A DNA stretch of 64,000 bases from Torymus aiolomorphi (lineage: Eukaryota; Arthropoda; Insecta; Hymenoptera; Torymidae). The position numbers and the translations under genes are program-made. The DNA lies in contig CM070873.1 of NCBI GenBank assembly GCA_036365515.1, positions 261,303,575 through 261,367,574 on the forward strand. Direction: 5' to 3'. Each line of letters begins with the position of its first letter. The first letter of the stretch is position 1. Shown piece after piece: positions 24,414 to 36,676 of this stretch. The notes under the pieces were generated by a model. It had not been told where the DNA came from and searched no databases. It saw nothing but the letters and a program-made list of their open reading frames with translations.

Positions 24414-24948
24414 GGTGGCTCATGCGTTTGGTGCCGTATCAAGTCGGGGCCCCGCAAAGGGCTTCTTTATTATTGCCAAATTAAGTTAACGTATTTTACG
24501 TAAATTTATTGTAAATAACTTCTAAATGTTCAAACAAAAAAAAGATTTTATAAATAAGTAAAAAGTTTGCTAATTTGTCGCTAAATTTATATGACTGGTC
24601 GCAGTGCGCATGCGCAGTACCACATTTGTAACGTTTATTGTTAATATCTTTTTTGTTTGGTCGTTAACCTATAATTCTGATGATATCATTAGATTCTTCA
24701 CAAAAAAATCTTTAATTTCATATATTGTACATTAAAAACTGCTTTTTTACAAGTTACTACGAAGCAATAAACTGTTCATTCCCATAAGGTTATGTGTTAA
24801 ACGTACCTATTTATAAACTCAGTTTTTTCGATAATTTGGTCGTTGACCTACAATTTTCTTAGTACAGATCGAAAGTTTAATGTCTAAAGATCATATTTGT
24901 TAAGTTTAAGATGTATCTGCTTTTTTATAAGAAATCGCATGAGCCACC
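24414..24948. mobile_element. TTAA-flanked MITE
   Basis: A 535 bp element with perfect 13 bp terminal inverted repeats GGTGGCTCATGCG flanked by TTAA (24,410-24,413; 24,949-24,952). It has no ORF. It is inserted in the left arm of large TIR element I; the homologous arm at 41,340 lacks it. Confidence 0.8.
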
Positions 24949-25239
24949 TTAAGATCACACTAATACGGTCACTAACCCTATATAGCCTATATCACCCACA
25001 AAATTGTCTATAAATTTCATATTTATACATAAAACCATTCCCGAAAAATTATGATTTGAAAAGAGGACTAAAACAGTTTTAACCTCAAATATCTCTGAAA
25101 TACATAAACGAATTCTTTTACCATAAGAACTCGTACAATAAATAATATACAAACTCTGCATCCCTATAAAATGTTATAGAAATTAAAACAATTTTACTCT
25201 AGTTATTGTGTGACAAAGAAACCCTTACAAAAATAAACT

Positions 25240-25895
25240 ACAAGCGCAACTACTGTCAAAACTACAGGTAAAACTACTGGCAGAACTACAGGTAAAACTA
25301 TTGACCGACTACTCCCTGCAATAGTATTATTGGAACTACTGACAAACCATACTCAAGTTACAAATCCAGTTGAATTATGGCAAAACTACTACTGCTTACT
25401 GTTTAACAGTTGGAAAACCACTGCAATCTTCTAAGTACTTTTTAGCGACAGTATAACTAATCTTCAACTACAGGATAACAACTACAAACCTAGAAGTCTT
25501 TTAACATCAGTAGTACTACTGCTTAACTACAGAAAAACCACTACCAAATTTTCCGTATTTTTTAACAACATTAGAACTACTGCTTAACTACAGAAAATCC
25601 ACTTCAAAATTTTCTATATTTCGTAACAATAGTAGAACTACTATTTGACCATAGAAAAACTATTCAAATTTTTTCCCCTATTTTTAACAACAGTATAACT
25701 ACTGTTCAACTACAGATAAACCACTTCAAAAATTTCCGTATTTGTTAGCAACAGTCGAATTATTGTTTGACAATAGAAAAACTACTCAAAACTTTCCCAT
25801 ATTTCGTAACAATAGCAGAACTACTATTTAACTACAGAAAAACTTCTTCAAAATTTACCGTATTTTATAACAATATTAGAACTACTGCTTAAGAT
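25240..25895. repeat. ~62 bp minisatellite (ACTACTGYTTAACTACAG)
   Basis: Six to seven diverged copies of an approximately 62 bp unit, with anchors such as ACTACTGCTTAACTAC near 25,517, 25,577, 25,640, 25,703, 25,766 and 25,827. They are preceded by shorter ACTACAGGTAAA repeats (25,240-25,310). The array ends at TTAAGATGGCTCAAGCG (25,891), which resembles one end of the TTAA MITE family. Confidence 0.75.
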
Positions 25896-26425
25896 GGCTC
25901 AAGCGGTCTAGTAGACCTAAAACGATGAACATTTTTTACAAAAATCCATTTACACATTCCAATCTGATAACTGATATAACAGGAAAAAGGGTTCTTAGCA
26001 TAACGGAAAAAATTTTTGTTGGAAAATTTCCAATGTTGCAAAAGTAGATATCTCCAATTAAAAAAAAGTTCAACTATTAATGTGAATCTTTTTTGTTTTT
26101 CATTCAATTTTAATTTGCAAGGTCTCATTTTCTTCCTTGTTCAATTTCAGAGGGAGTCAACGATATCAAAATTGGAAAATTTTCAAAACCTGCAAAGTTA
26201 CATGCAATTGTTTGTAGACTTTTCACTGACTTTTATAAATCCCAATTTTTTAGAGATATTCTCAGTTTTCCATAAATAATTTTGCATACCTTTGATTAAT
26301 AAATATTTTATAGAAAAATAATTATTTTTCGAAAGAAAACGAAACAATACTTGATCATTATTACATACTCTACTTTTCGTGTTAAATGAATATATTAATT
26401 TGTTTTAATAAAACCGCATTCTTCA
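25896..26425. other. AT-rich spacer, nothing recognised
   Basis: AT-rich sequence upstream of the transposase fragment. Apparent short frames have no domain. Confidence 0.4.
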
Positions 26426-26821
26426 TTGATTATATTATTATTGTTCTTTATTTTATTATCAATAATCTTACAGCAGTTGCTACATGAAACAAGTTTCGAG
26501 GATATTTTGCATGATGAAATGAATGATGATTCATTTGAAGAAGAGGAACCTTGCGGCGATGATGGAAATTTTCAATATGAATTCGCACATCTTCTAAATT
26601 TATTAAAAAAGGATGAATACAACCAAGTTCTTGATGCACATCTAGTTGTCTCAAAAAGCGAAATTTTACTTGCCGTTTTAACATATGTAAAAAGATTTTC
26701 TATGCCGAATGATGCAACCGTTTCATTATGTCAAATGATAAATTCTTTTTTTGATTATAGTCTACTGCCATCAACGCGTTATTTCATAGACAAATATTTT
26801 TGTCCAAAAGTTTGTTCCTGA
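26426..26821 (+). pseudogene. N-terminal fragment of a tnp2-like transposase
   Basis: The part from about 26,480 has an acidic stretch followed by VSKSEILLAVLTYVKRFSM, LCQMINSFFDYSLLPSTRY and FIDKYF. This is the pattern that precedes the zinc and catalytic regions in animal proteins related to the tnp2/Transposase_21 type of CACTA-like elements. The first ~20 codons (hydrophobic) are probably not native. The frame stops at 26,819-26,821 and the protein continues in another frame only with its C-terminal part, so the catalytic core is absent. Family assignment rests on recognition only. Confidence 0.55.
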
Positions 26822-27842
26822 TCCTATGCACTGCATATCGCTCGGTATTGTGAAGCAATTTACTGAAATGTGGTTGAGTTCGAGCGGTGAAGATTATTCA
26901 CTTAATAAAGAGGAAATCGCATTAATAAATGAAACAATAACTTCATTTAAAGTTCCCAGTCACTTAGTAAGGTTATCAAGATCAATTACTGGTAGAAAAT
27001 TCTGGAAATCTCGGGAATGGGGGAAATGGTTAATGTTTTATAGTTTACCTATACTAGAAAAAATTACACGCACCAATCCTCGTTTTGAAGCATATTTTCA
27101 ACATTGGCAGTTTCTTGTCGAAGCGTTCTATCTTTTAATGAAAGACTGCGTAACAATAAATGACTTACGTATAGCAAATTATTATTTAAGGCAATTTATT
27201 GCAAATGCAGAGAAATTGTATTCGAAACAGGCAATGACTTTCAATCTGCATCAGCTTAGCCATCTCGTACAAAGTGTCGCTGACTGGGGACCATTATGGG
27301 CACATAACGGGTATCCTTTCGAAAATGGTAATGGACAAATTGTTAAAAATATTCATGCAGCAAAGGGTGTTATTGATCAGATCTGTAGAAATCTTCGCAT
27401 GAAACAGAGTATAAGAATATTAGAAAATGATGTTAAAAGTAAACGAGAAAATTCACCTATTTTAGATTTTTGTTACAACTTAACAAACAGATCTACCAAA
27501 AGAACTGATAAACCCACTAATATTAGGTATTTCGGTATACCGAAAATTTCAAATAATTTTATAGTAGAAGAAAACAATGTATCAGATAACATTGCGGCGT
27601 ATGACAGAATGGTTAAAGATTTCTTTTTATATCAAACGAAGAAAAAACTTAATTTTAGAACTAACAATACTTTTACTCAAACTAAAGAAGGTAATTTCAT
27701 TCAATTATTTGAATTTATAGTCGACCATGAGACTTGCACAGAATTAACAGTATGTAATTCAGTTACAGTTGATACATTTTTTAGCTTTTGTAATAGCATA
27801 AAGAAAATTGTTAATATTGAAATGATGTCTACTGATATATAA
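26800..27842 (+). pseudogene. C-terminal part of a tnp2-like transposase, core deleted
   Basis: An open frame reading KFVPDPMHCISLGIVKQF at its start, the phrase that follows the catalytic region in tnp2-like transposases. Later comes FNLHQLSHLVQSVADWGPL, WAHNGYPFENGNGQIVKNI and HAAKGVIDQICRNLRM, a DUF4218-like segment. Length from MHC is 338 residues. The frame is intact to 27,842 although the N-terminal half is in a different frame and the DDE core between them is gone. It could be a decayed copy or an internally deleted derivative. A domesticated role is not supported by anything seen. Confidence 0.6.
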
Positions 27843-28503
<661 letters not shown>

Positions 28504-28948
28504 GCATATGGGAGCGTCCAGCAGAAACGGGCCACCGTGCGCGCGAGGTGCCTTTTTTCGCGTAAAAGGCGCTCTGTTTAACTCGCTCATAATCGTATGC
28601 TGCGTCTTTGAAAAAAAAACCAAGGACCTATATCGATAGATTTTTTTCTGCTCTTTCCAATTGCGCCATTGTTTTTATTGCGAAACGCGTTCTTCCGGAC
28701 GAAAACTCGAGTTGAATATTGAAAGCCATTTTTCTCAAAGTATATCATGTTTTTTTCAAAATAAACTACACCATTGGAAAGTACAACTCTTAAGCTTCAA
28801 AACCCTATCTTGGAGAAGTTGGAGAAATAAAGGGTTTAAAAGTAACAACATGAAAAAGACAGCGCCGAGGGTCCGCGCGAGCCCCTCGCGCCCGTGCGTA
28901 CGGCACGTTTAAGTGCACGCTCTATTCAATTCGCTAATAATCGTGTAC
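28504..28948 (+). repeat. Left long TIR
   Basis: Matches 30,407-30,858 in inverse orientation, including the GC-rich GCGCCGAGGGTCCGCGCGAG and the outer GGGAGCGTCC. The inner part (from about 28,905) starts a second, diverged direct copy of the unit 28,565-28,870. Confidence 0.85.
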
Positions 28949-29553
28949 CAAGTCTCTGAAAAAAGAACTAAGGACATATATCGATAGATTTTTTCCTGCT
29001 CTTTCCAATGGTGCTATTATTTTTATTCCGAAATGCTTCCTTCTAGTTGAAAATTCCATTTGAATGTTTAAACTCTATTTTTTCAATAAAATATCAGTCT
29101 TTTCTTCAAAATGAATTATATTCTTCAAAAGTACAAGTCTTAAACTATAAAATATTATATTTTTAAGTTGAAACATGAAAAGTTCAAAAATTGTAAGATC
29201 AAAAAGACAGCGGCTGCCCGAACTTTTTACGCTATGATCAAGGGCGGATTAATACACGCGATGTGCTATTTCGCCCTTTCTTTTTTGTAAATATAAAATG
29301 TTTTGTAACTTACAATGCCAATGCGTGGACATAATTTTGTGGATCTAGTTGTAACAGTTAGTATAATATTACAATGAACTTTGTTCATTTATATAACAAA
29401 ATTTGAAAAATAAAATATATTAAACATAAAAATATCCATGAACGCACTGAAAGCAGTGAAACAGAAATTTAAAATAACCTTATAGATTGTTTAATCTGGC
29501 ATAACAATATTACCTTTTCCTTTAAATTCTAATTTTTTTACATTTTTTTGATT

Positions 29554-30448
29554 TTATAAGAATTGTCCTTTTTGCGACATCCGCTTCTTTCTTTGTTTGA
29601 GTTTTAGTACTTTTACTTTTTTGATCGGTAGATATAATTGAGAATCTTCTGACGCTGAAAATCTTTTAAGTTCTAACTTTTTGGCATCATTTAATAATTT
29701 AATACAATGAAACAATTGAGTTCCAGGTATTGTCTTAGCTGAGGCTAGCCTGTTTTGTAGCTTTTCTGTAGCCTTTAAGTAATCGTCTTTTGATGAAAAA
29801 AAGCACTCAATATTTTTGAAATACTCAGTTGCCCATTTGTATAAATCTTGGGGCGTCAATATATAATTGTTGGATACTTTCCGTAAACTTTCTCGTCTGG
29901 ATTGCTTTTCACGGAAGCACCTATTCCATCACATGCATTTTTTCCGTGGGCTGTTGCATGAAAATCCCACTCAGCATCAACAGCAAAATCATCATAATGA
30001 TGAAGAAGATTTTGGAAATTGCGTTTATTTTTAAAATGTTGCGCAGCTCCATCAGTAAAATAAATAACTTTTCTAACTAAATCGAAAGACTTTTTAAGGA
30101 AATTAATTATAATTTCTTGTATTAGATAAACTGCAACAACGTCATGAATTAAACTATCTGAGATAACTACCATGCTTTTGTGTTCAATTTTAGATTCTGA
30201 TCCTTTATAGTAAATGACTATTGTAAACTACATTGATTATTATTATAATGAAATGATTGTGTTGCATCTTGTGCTATAAAAGCATAGTTTTCTGAAAAAT
30301 CTAGAGAAATTAAAAACTCTCCTTCAGATAAGGATTCTCTCAAGAATTGAAAATAAGAAGACTGTTGTTTAGAAATAAATGAATGAGTCTTAGTTCTTTT
30401 TTCAGAGACTTGGTACACGATTATTAGCGAATTGAATAGAGCGTGCAC
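29554..30448 (-). pseudogene. Transposase-like protein of the long-TIR element, broken
   Basis: Minus-strand remnant of a protein family I recognise from arthropod and cnidarian repeats but cannot name. Conserved phrases in order: EFLISLDFSENYAFIAQDA (near 30,290), SDSLIHDVVAVYLIQEI (near 30,150), VIYFTDGAAQHFKNKRNF (near 30,060), DAEWDFHATAHGKNACDGIG (near 29,960), then a tail rich in Lys/Arg (29,590). The spaced acidic residues in DFSEN, TDG and CDG would suit a DDE-type nuclease. A stop near 30,218 and a frame change near 29,855 break it. Confidence 0.65.
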
Positions 30449-30858
30449 TTAAACGTGCCGTACGCACGGGCGCGAGGGGCTCGCGCGGACCCTCGGCGCT
30501 GTCTTTTTCATGTTATTACTTTTAAACCCTTTATTTCTCCAACTTCTCCAAGATAGGGTTTTGAAGCTTAAGAGTTGTACTTTCCAATGGTGTAGTTTAT
30601 TTTAAAAGAAAACATGATATACTTTGAGAAAAATGGCTTTCAATATTCAACTCGAGTTTTCGTCCGGAAGAAAGCGTTTCGCAATAAAAACAATGGCACC
30701 ATTGGAAAAAGCAGGAAAAAATCCATCGATATAGGTCCTTGGTTTTTTTTTTCAAAGACGCAGCATACGATTATGAGCGAGTTAAACAGAGCGCCTTTTA
30801 CGCGAAAAAAGGCACCGCGCGCGCTCGGTGGCCCGTTTCGGCTGGACGCTCCCATATA
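30407..30858 (-). repeat. Right long TIR
   Basis: Inverse copy of 28,504-28,948. The N-terminus of the transposase-like ORF (from 30,448) lies inside it, and a similar peptide (ALFNSLIIV) can be read from the outer repeat unit, showing that the TIR includes duplicated coding sequence. Confidence 0.85.
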
Positions 30859-31506
30859 TGGCTAAAAAATTCATTAAAATATCCGGCGGTTAATAGCTCG
30901 AAAATCAGTTAAAAAGATAGTTCTATTTATTAACTAAAAAAATAGGTAAAAATATAATTAAAAAATCCACATGAATATAGTTGTAATCTATGTGAAAAAT
31001 AGCTGTATTTTTACTTGTTTTTGATTGGGACGATGTGTTTTTGTTTTTTTTTCAAATTTTCGATTTTTCTCAAAACTGCTTTTTGATTTTTTTTTTTTAA
31101 TGATAGGATCGAGTCATTCGAATCGGATGGGTAGCATTCGAAAGAGAATTAAAATACCTATATTTTCTAAAAAAATTATTAACAATAACGTGTTTTTTTT
31201 TTAGATGCTTATAACTCCCAAATTAAACGGTCAATTTTTTTTGAGAAAAATCATGATAATGGATAATATAAATAAATATAATCTGTAATGTTTTAATTCA
31301 TTTTGTTGGATAGTTTTTTAGAAAAAAATTGAAAAATGAAAATTGATTTTTGTATATCCAACGATTACAGGAGTAACAATGACTTAATCGCTTCAAAATT
31401 CTTTGTAGTCGTAGATTTATAAATTTCGTTATTAAATATTAATTAAAGGAATCAACATATTAAGGTTGAGGAAACTACGGGCCAATGAATTGAAAGAGGT
31501 TTTTTT
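30859..31506. other. Right arm of large TIR element I
   Basis: AT-rich; 31,020-31,400 matches 42,200-42,600 in inverse orientation and 31,420-31,506 is the terminal repeat. No gene is present. Confidence 0.6.
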
Positions 31507-31612
31507 AATTAATGAATAAATATCGATAAAAAATTTATCGTACTAATACATTACGATACAAGTGCGATAAGTGGCCCATTATTTCATGGCATAAAGTTAA
31601 GGCCCGAGCGTA

Positions 31613-32711
31613 CACTGACAGAAAAACCCGGGGAAAAATTCCTATGTTGCTCTTGGAAGTTGCCCACAACTGCTTAAAATCGAAAAATTTACTATCTTTT
31701 ATATGAAAAAGTCCAATGTCACAAGTAAAACTTCCTATGCCAGCATAGTAAAAATTAACACGTGGCTAATGGAACTTTATCTTTTGTACATTTTCCCAGG
31801 CTAGCATGGTAAAAATTGAGAGAGTTTTAGAATAAGAATTCACACGTTCAATCGTAAACAGCCCGCGAGTGCACGAAAAGTTGACCTCTTCAATGTCAAA
31901 ATAGGAAAGATTCAGACAGATACATGTCAACAAACTCAATCCACCTTGGCAACATCGAGACAAAACACAAACGCTAAACGCAACAACTGAATGTGCCGTT
32001 CTAATCCAATATACTTGTTTTTATTTATTTTTTTTTTATTTTTTATGATGAGACAATTTTTAAAATAATTGTTTATTTGTAATATTTTTAAGGAAGGTTG
32101 TGAAAAACTATTACATCGAAAATACAAATTCATTAATAAATAAATGAGCTTGTTTAATTTAAGGTATTGGTAATATTTATAAAATGTTAAACAATATTCT
32201 TAATATATAACATTTGTAATAAATTACGCTAAAATAGAGAATAGTATTCGAGTTAAAGCATAATTTGTTATAAAATTAGCGCGCATATCTTACGTTTGGG
32301 GATATACAAGTTCCAAAATTTTGTAGGACATATGTCTTTATAGGTAAGTGGTTAGCGCTCCCGACTACCGTGCCAAGGGTTCCAGGTTCGAGTCTCGATG
32401 TCGTCAAAAATTTTTAATTTATTTAATAAATTTTCTTTAATCATGTTTAATTCAAAAATAACTTCTGTATTGTCTAAATATAATAATTATGTGTCTGATA
32501 CTCGCTCCTCCCCCACTCCTAAAAAAAAGATGAAATAATTTTTTTCGCTCTTTAAAATCAGTTATAAAAAAATTCCCGTGTTAGACTTGGAATTTTTCCT
32601 ACGTGTATTGCAAATTCTGCTAAAAATCCGACATATGGTCGAGTTACGATTCCAACATGGTAATTTTTACACGACAACATAAGAATTTTTACCAGACTTT
32701 TTCTGTCAGTG
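31613..32711. mobile_element. TA-flanked TIR element carrying a tRNA-like sequence (second)
   Basis: A 1,099 bp element with perfect 14 bp terminal repeats CACTGACAGAAAAA flanked by TA on both sides (31,611-31,612; 32,712-32,713). The interior has recurring ATGGTAAAAATT/AATTTTTACCA motifs near both ends, no ORF, and a tRNA-like sequence on the plus strand. The layout parallels the element at 16,966-17,685. Confidence 0.85.
32334..32405 (+). pseudogene. tRNA-like sequence inside a TIR element
   Basis: An A-box-like TAGGTAAGTGGTTAGCGC and a B-box-like GGTTCGAGTCT are separated by 29 bp of anticodon-arm-like sequence, followed by a T5 tract (32,411-32,415). The acceptor and D stems do not pair well, so a working tRNA is unlikely. 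The anticodon cannot be assigned. Confidence 0.6.
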
Positions 32712-32713
32712 TA

Positions 32714-34356
32714 GCGAGGATCCTTTCACGGCGTGTAATGTGTTAACGCATTAGTATCGTACAATTTTTTATAACACTGTCTGCCTTAAGTCCGCTGTCA
32801 CGCCTATCCGTGCGCTAAGCAGTTCATTATCGCACCGTGAGGTTGCGTACGAGCGTAGCAAGTGCGATAAACACGGTAAAATAATGGATTACATATCGCA
32901 CGGATATTTTTTTTTATTAAATTATACCTACTTCTAGAAAGATGAAATTTGCTTAAAAAAACATACGATGCCTGAAATACATTATAGAAGCAGAGTTCTA
33001 TTATTTTTATACTTAAGCACATTTACGCCAACTAAACATCGACAACACTGAATGATGAGTACACCTGCTAAATCTGACTGGTGGCTTTTATAACATTACA
33101 GGAGCAGGATTAATTTATCTTTTCATGTTGTAAATTTCAGCCTAATTAATTAAATAGGTTTTCTCTTATGAAATCTGAAGGGCCATGTAGTGTGAGCCTG
33201 TCCGAAAGATTTATAGAATATGCTTAAATAAATATTCTGGAAACCTGTCAGAATTATGAAAAGTTCACTATAACCTCTAAAAGTCAATTAATACTGGTAG
33301 TTAATGGATAAGCTCATTTTTCATTAACTACTACAATTCGACTGAATTTTACAGATTAAAATAACTTTTTTCACAATTTTTACACGTACTCAGATTTATT
33401 GTTATGGCGGGACAAGCTATAGATGTATAGAAGTTTCAGACACACTCACACTACACTACACTACAGTATACGGACCAAAATTAAAAACTTAATAAGAAAA
33501 TTCATCCCGCTCCTACAATATAAAAGCCACTTGTCAGATTTATCAGGTGTATTGAGCATTCAATGTTATCGATATTTACTTTGAGGTGATGTGTCCGTAC
33601 TTAATCCAGAAGACTAAGAATGATAGAAACCGGCTTCAGTAATGCATCTCAGACATTCCATGTATTTTTGAGTTGACTCTATCTCTTTGAAAGTACATGT
33701 AATTTAATAAAAAAAATAAAAATACAGTTCTATAAAAAATACACAAGCAGTGCCTGAATTAAATCTGAGAAATTGCATGACTTATTTCTTTCTTTTTATT
33801 AAATTATACCTACAAAAAAAAGATAAAATCAGCTTAAAAATACATAAGATGCCTGAAATGCATTATAAAAGCAGATTTCTATCATTCTTATGTTCTTCTA
33901 AATGAAGTTTGAAAAGACATCCTCAAAGTAAATATCAACCACATCAATGAATGAGGAATAGATCTGTTAAATTTGACCGGTCGCCTCTTATAGTTGCTGC
34001 TTTTTCTGAAAGGATAATAAAAACTCTGGAACGAAAAATGAAGCTATAGTAATGGTTGAAAGCAGTAGATTACTGAAATAATAATTATTCAAAGAAGAGA
34101 CCACAAAGTGGTCACAGTGAATTAAAATAAATACAGACTAGATCAACTTCCATTAATAATCTATAGAAAGATGAAGCTGCCAAGATGTGTGCATCAGGAA
34201 GCCCTTCACTCGAGGTTACCCATTGTAATGCCATTGTTGAGTTTCTCAAAGTTGCTGTTCCCAATTTGGTCCTATTTTTTTGAAAGTCTCCTGTTTTATG
34301 ATGGTCATATAATGACGCTCTCGAGGAAAGAACAATTATATGAAGGCGTGTTGTCT
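32714..34356. repeat. Mosaic of direct and inverted ~100-200 bp repeats
   Basis: A block at about 32,920-33,130 (ATTAAATTATACCTAC, GATGCCTGAAATACATTATA, TGACTGGTGGCTTTTATA) recurs in the same direction at 33,795-34,010 and inverted at about 33,520-33,670. The inverted pair 33,520-33,670/33,825-33,990 makes a foldback centred near 33,745. No gene is seen. Confidence 0.65.
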
Positions 34357-34810
34357 TCTGCAGGAACTCTTCGCCCTAGGCCAAAAACATAATTACAACA
34401 AGAATAACTTAGCAACGGAGGGAGTACAGAGAAGCCACACTCCTGTCAAAGGGGTAGGAAATTATTGCAGGATAGATACTAGCTGAAAAGTATAAGCCAA
34501 TAAACTTTCTTACAGTAAGCTACTCACCAGATAATTTTTTCAACGAGTTCAGAGGTTGTCAATGTCCACATAAAATATGTCAATCAATCCAACATATAGT
34601 CCCAATAAAAAACGCTAGCTGCAGGTGTTTAGGACGCCGTGATGTCGTCTGCAGGAGCTCTTCGCCCTAGGCCAAAAACATAATTACAACAAGAATAACT
34701 TGGCAACGAAAGGAGTACAGAGAAGCCACACTCCTGTCAAAGGGGTAAAAAATTATTACAGGATAGATGCTAGCTGTAAAGTAAACGAGAAAACATTCTC
34801 ACAGCAAACT
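34357..34810. repeat. Direct repeat, ~290 bp spacing
   Basis: A block beginning CTGCAGGAACTCTTCGCCCT at 34,361 recurs at 34,650 (CTGCAGGAGCTCTTCGCCCT) with about 120 bp of near identity after it. It lies just upstream of the 313 bp array. Confidence 0.75.
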
Positions 34811-34856
34811 ACTCACAATATAGTGTTAGCGTGTCGATAAGATCATTCATAGCACT

Positions 34857-36240
34857 ATATATTTACCAAGATATGTTGAGAGAATTGAAAGGGATCTTTG
34901 CACTCAAAAGTCGAGAAAGCGCATGTGTATTCTCAACTAAGACCTCCTCACCCTCACTTAAAGTTTACCAGAATGTTCACACACAATACATACAGAGGGA
35001 TTGTGTATGCAATTTCAGATCGACTCAATCAGCCGGTACGGAGAAAATGACATTTTTCTCAAAAATTTCTTGAAAAAGACACAGAAATTGCAATATCTCC
35101 AGACTTGCTAATTATGCATATCTAAATCTTGATATACTGTCCCTCAGCATGTATTCCATCATGTACAGAAAGTTGAAGATACTTGTAGGGAATGGAAAGG
35201 GATCTTTGCACTCAAAAGTCGAGAAAGCGCATGTGTATTCTCAACTAAGACCTCCTCACCCTCACTTAAAGTTTATCAGAATGTTCACACACAATACAAT
35301 ACATACAGAGGGATTGTGTATGCAATTTCAGATCGACTCAATCAGCCGGTACGGAGAAAATGACATTTTTCTCAAAAATTTCTTGAAAAAGACACAGAAA
35401 TTGCAATATCTCCAGACTTGTTGATTATGTAGATCTGAAACTTGATATACTGTCTCTCAGCATGTATTCCATCATGTATAGAAAGTTGAAGATACTTGTA
35501 GGGAATGGAAAGGGATCTTTGCACTCAAAAGTCGAGAAAGCGCATGTGTATTCTCAACTAAGACCTCCTCAACCTCACTTAAAGTTTACCAGAATGTTCA
35601 CACACAATACAATACATACAGAGGGATTGTGTATGCAATTTCAGATCGATTCAATCAGCCGGTACGGAGAAAATGACATTTTTCTCAAAAATTTCTTGAA
35701 AAAGACACAGAAATTGCAATATCTCCAGACTTGCTGATTATGCATATCTAAATCTTGATATACTGTCCCTCAGCATGTATTCCATCATGTATAGAAAGTT
35801 GAAGATACTTGTAGGGAATGGAAAGGGATCTTTGCACTCAAAAGTTGAGAAAGCGCATGTGTATTCTCAACTAAAACCTCCTCACCCTTTCTCAAGGTTT
35901 ACAAGAATGTTCATACACAATGCAATGCATGCTGAGGCATTGTACATTAAGCTTCACATATACTCAATCAGCCAAATTGGAAGAAATTACTTTTCTTTCT
36001 TAATAATTTCCTCAAAAAGCACACAGAAAATATTGTAACTCCACACTTGCTGATTATTTAGATCTGAAACATGGTATATAATCCCTCAGCATGCATGATA
36101 TGGTGACGTGTGTAAAGCTGAAGATATTTTCAGAGAAAGGAAAGGTATTTGTATACTTGAAAGTCGAAAAAGCTCATGTGCACTTCCAACTAAGACTACC
36201 TTGACCCTTGCTCAAAGTTTAACAAAATGTCCTTGTGAAA
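34857..36240. repeat. 313 bp tandem repeat array
   Basis: Units start at 35,148, 35,461 and 35,774, exactly 313 bp apart, with a partial unit before (from about 34,857) and a diverged partial one after (36,087-36,240). The two central units are nearly identical. Each contains the same short open frame of about 91 codons, but since 313 is not a multiple of 3 the frame is not continuous, and coding is not supported. This is satellite-like DNA. Confidence 0.9.
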
Positions 36241-36676
36241 AAAAGATGAAAACCCTGCAAGATTAGAAAGGAGCTAGTATTATTGAAATAATACTTACTC
36301 AAGGATAAGACCACAACTGAATTAGCAGAGAACTTGACCAACATCAATATCGATCCATACAGCAATTTAGGAAACACAGTGACTGCAGATATAAACATTG
36401 ATGACTGCCGTCTGCCGGACTGCCGTGCGCACATGGTTGACATGGTGTGGGTGAGAGCCAGATAGGAAGCGAAGCACTGTAGCGATAATACGTACGTAGT
36501 AGGCAGCTTTCTTGTGTTCACTCCGCACTGAAACTTTTTCACTAGAAGTTCGGCCCAACCTTTTTCTCGCATCATCCGCGGCGCCGTGTCGCTTACGCAA
36601 AGAAGCTACGAGCTATCAGCTGACGAGCCAGACGAGACGAGCAGATGAGCTGCAGCGCATGCGCATGCGCGCACAC
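36241..36676. other. Unassigned stretch with a CG-rich patch
   Basis: AT-rich at first, then a CG-rich patch at about 36,400-36,670. Minus-strand frames (for example 36,600-36,367, 77 codons) are open but match nothing I recognise. A short first exon cannot be excluded. Confidence 0.25.

Larger units (their letters stand above)
28504..30858. mobile_element. Long-TIR DNA transposon with transposase remnant
   Basis: A 2.35 kb element nested in large TIR element I. Its ends (ATATGGGAGCGTCCAGC) begin inverted repeats of about 440 bp (28,504-28,948 and 30,407-30,858) that are well over 90% identical. On the left a diverged second copy of the repeat unit follows directly (28,905-29,225), giving a doubled arm. 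The interior on the minus strand encodes a broken transposase-like protein. Superfamily and target duplication are not resolved (no TTAA; perhaps a few bp of AT). Confidence 0.8.

Noticed and set aside
32334..32405. Functional tRNA gene
   Set aside because: A and B boxes are present but acceptor and D stems do not pair.
35149..36038. Three similar ~91-codon ORFs as a repeated small gene
   Set aside because: They are the same frame of near-identical 313 bp satellite units. The period is not a multiple of three and no protein features are seen.
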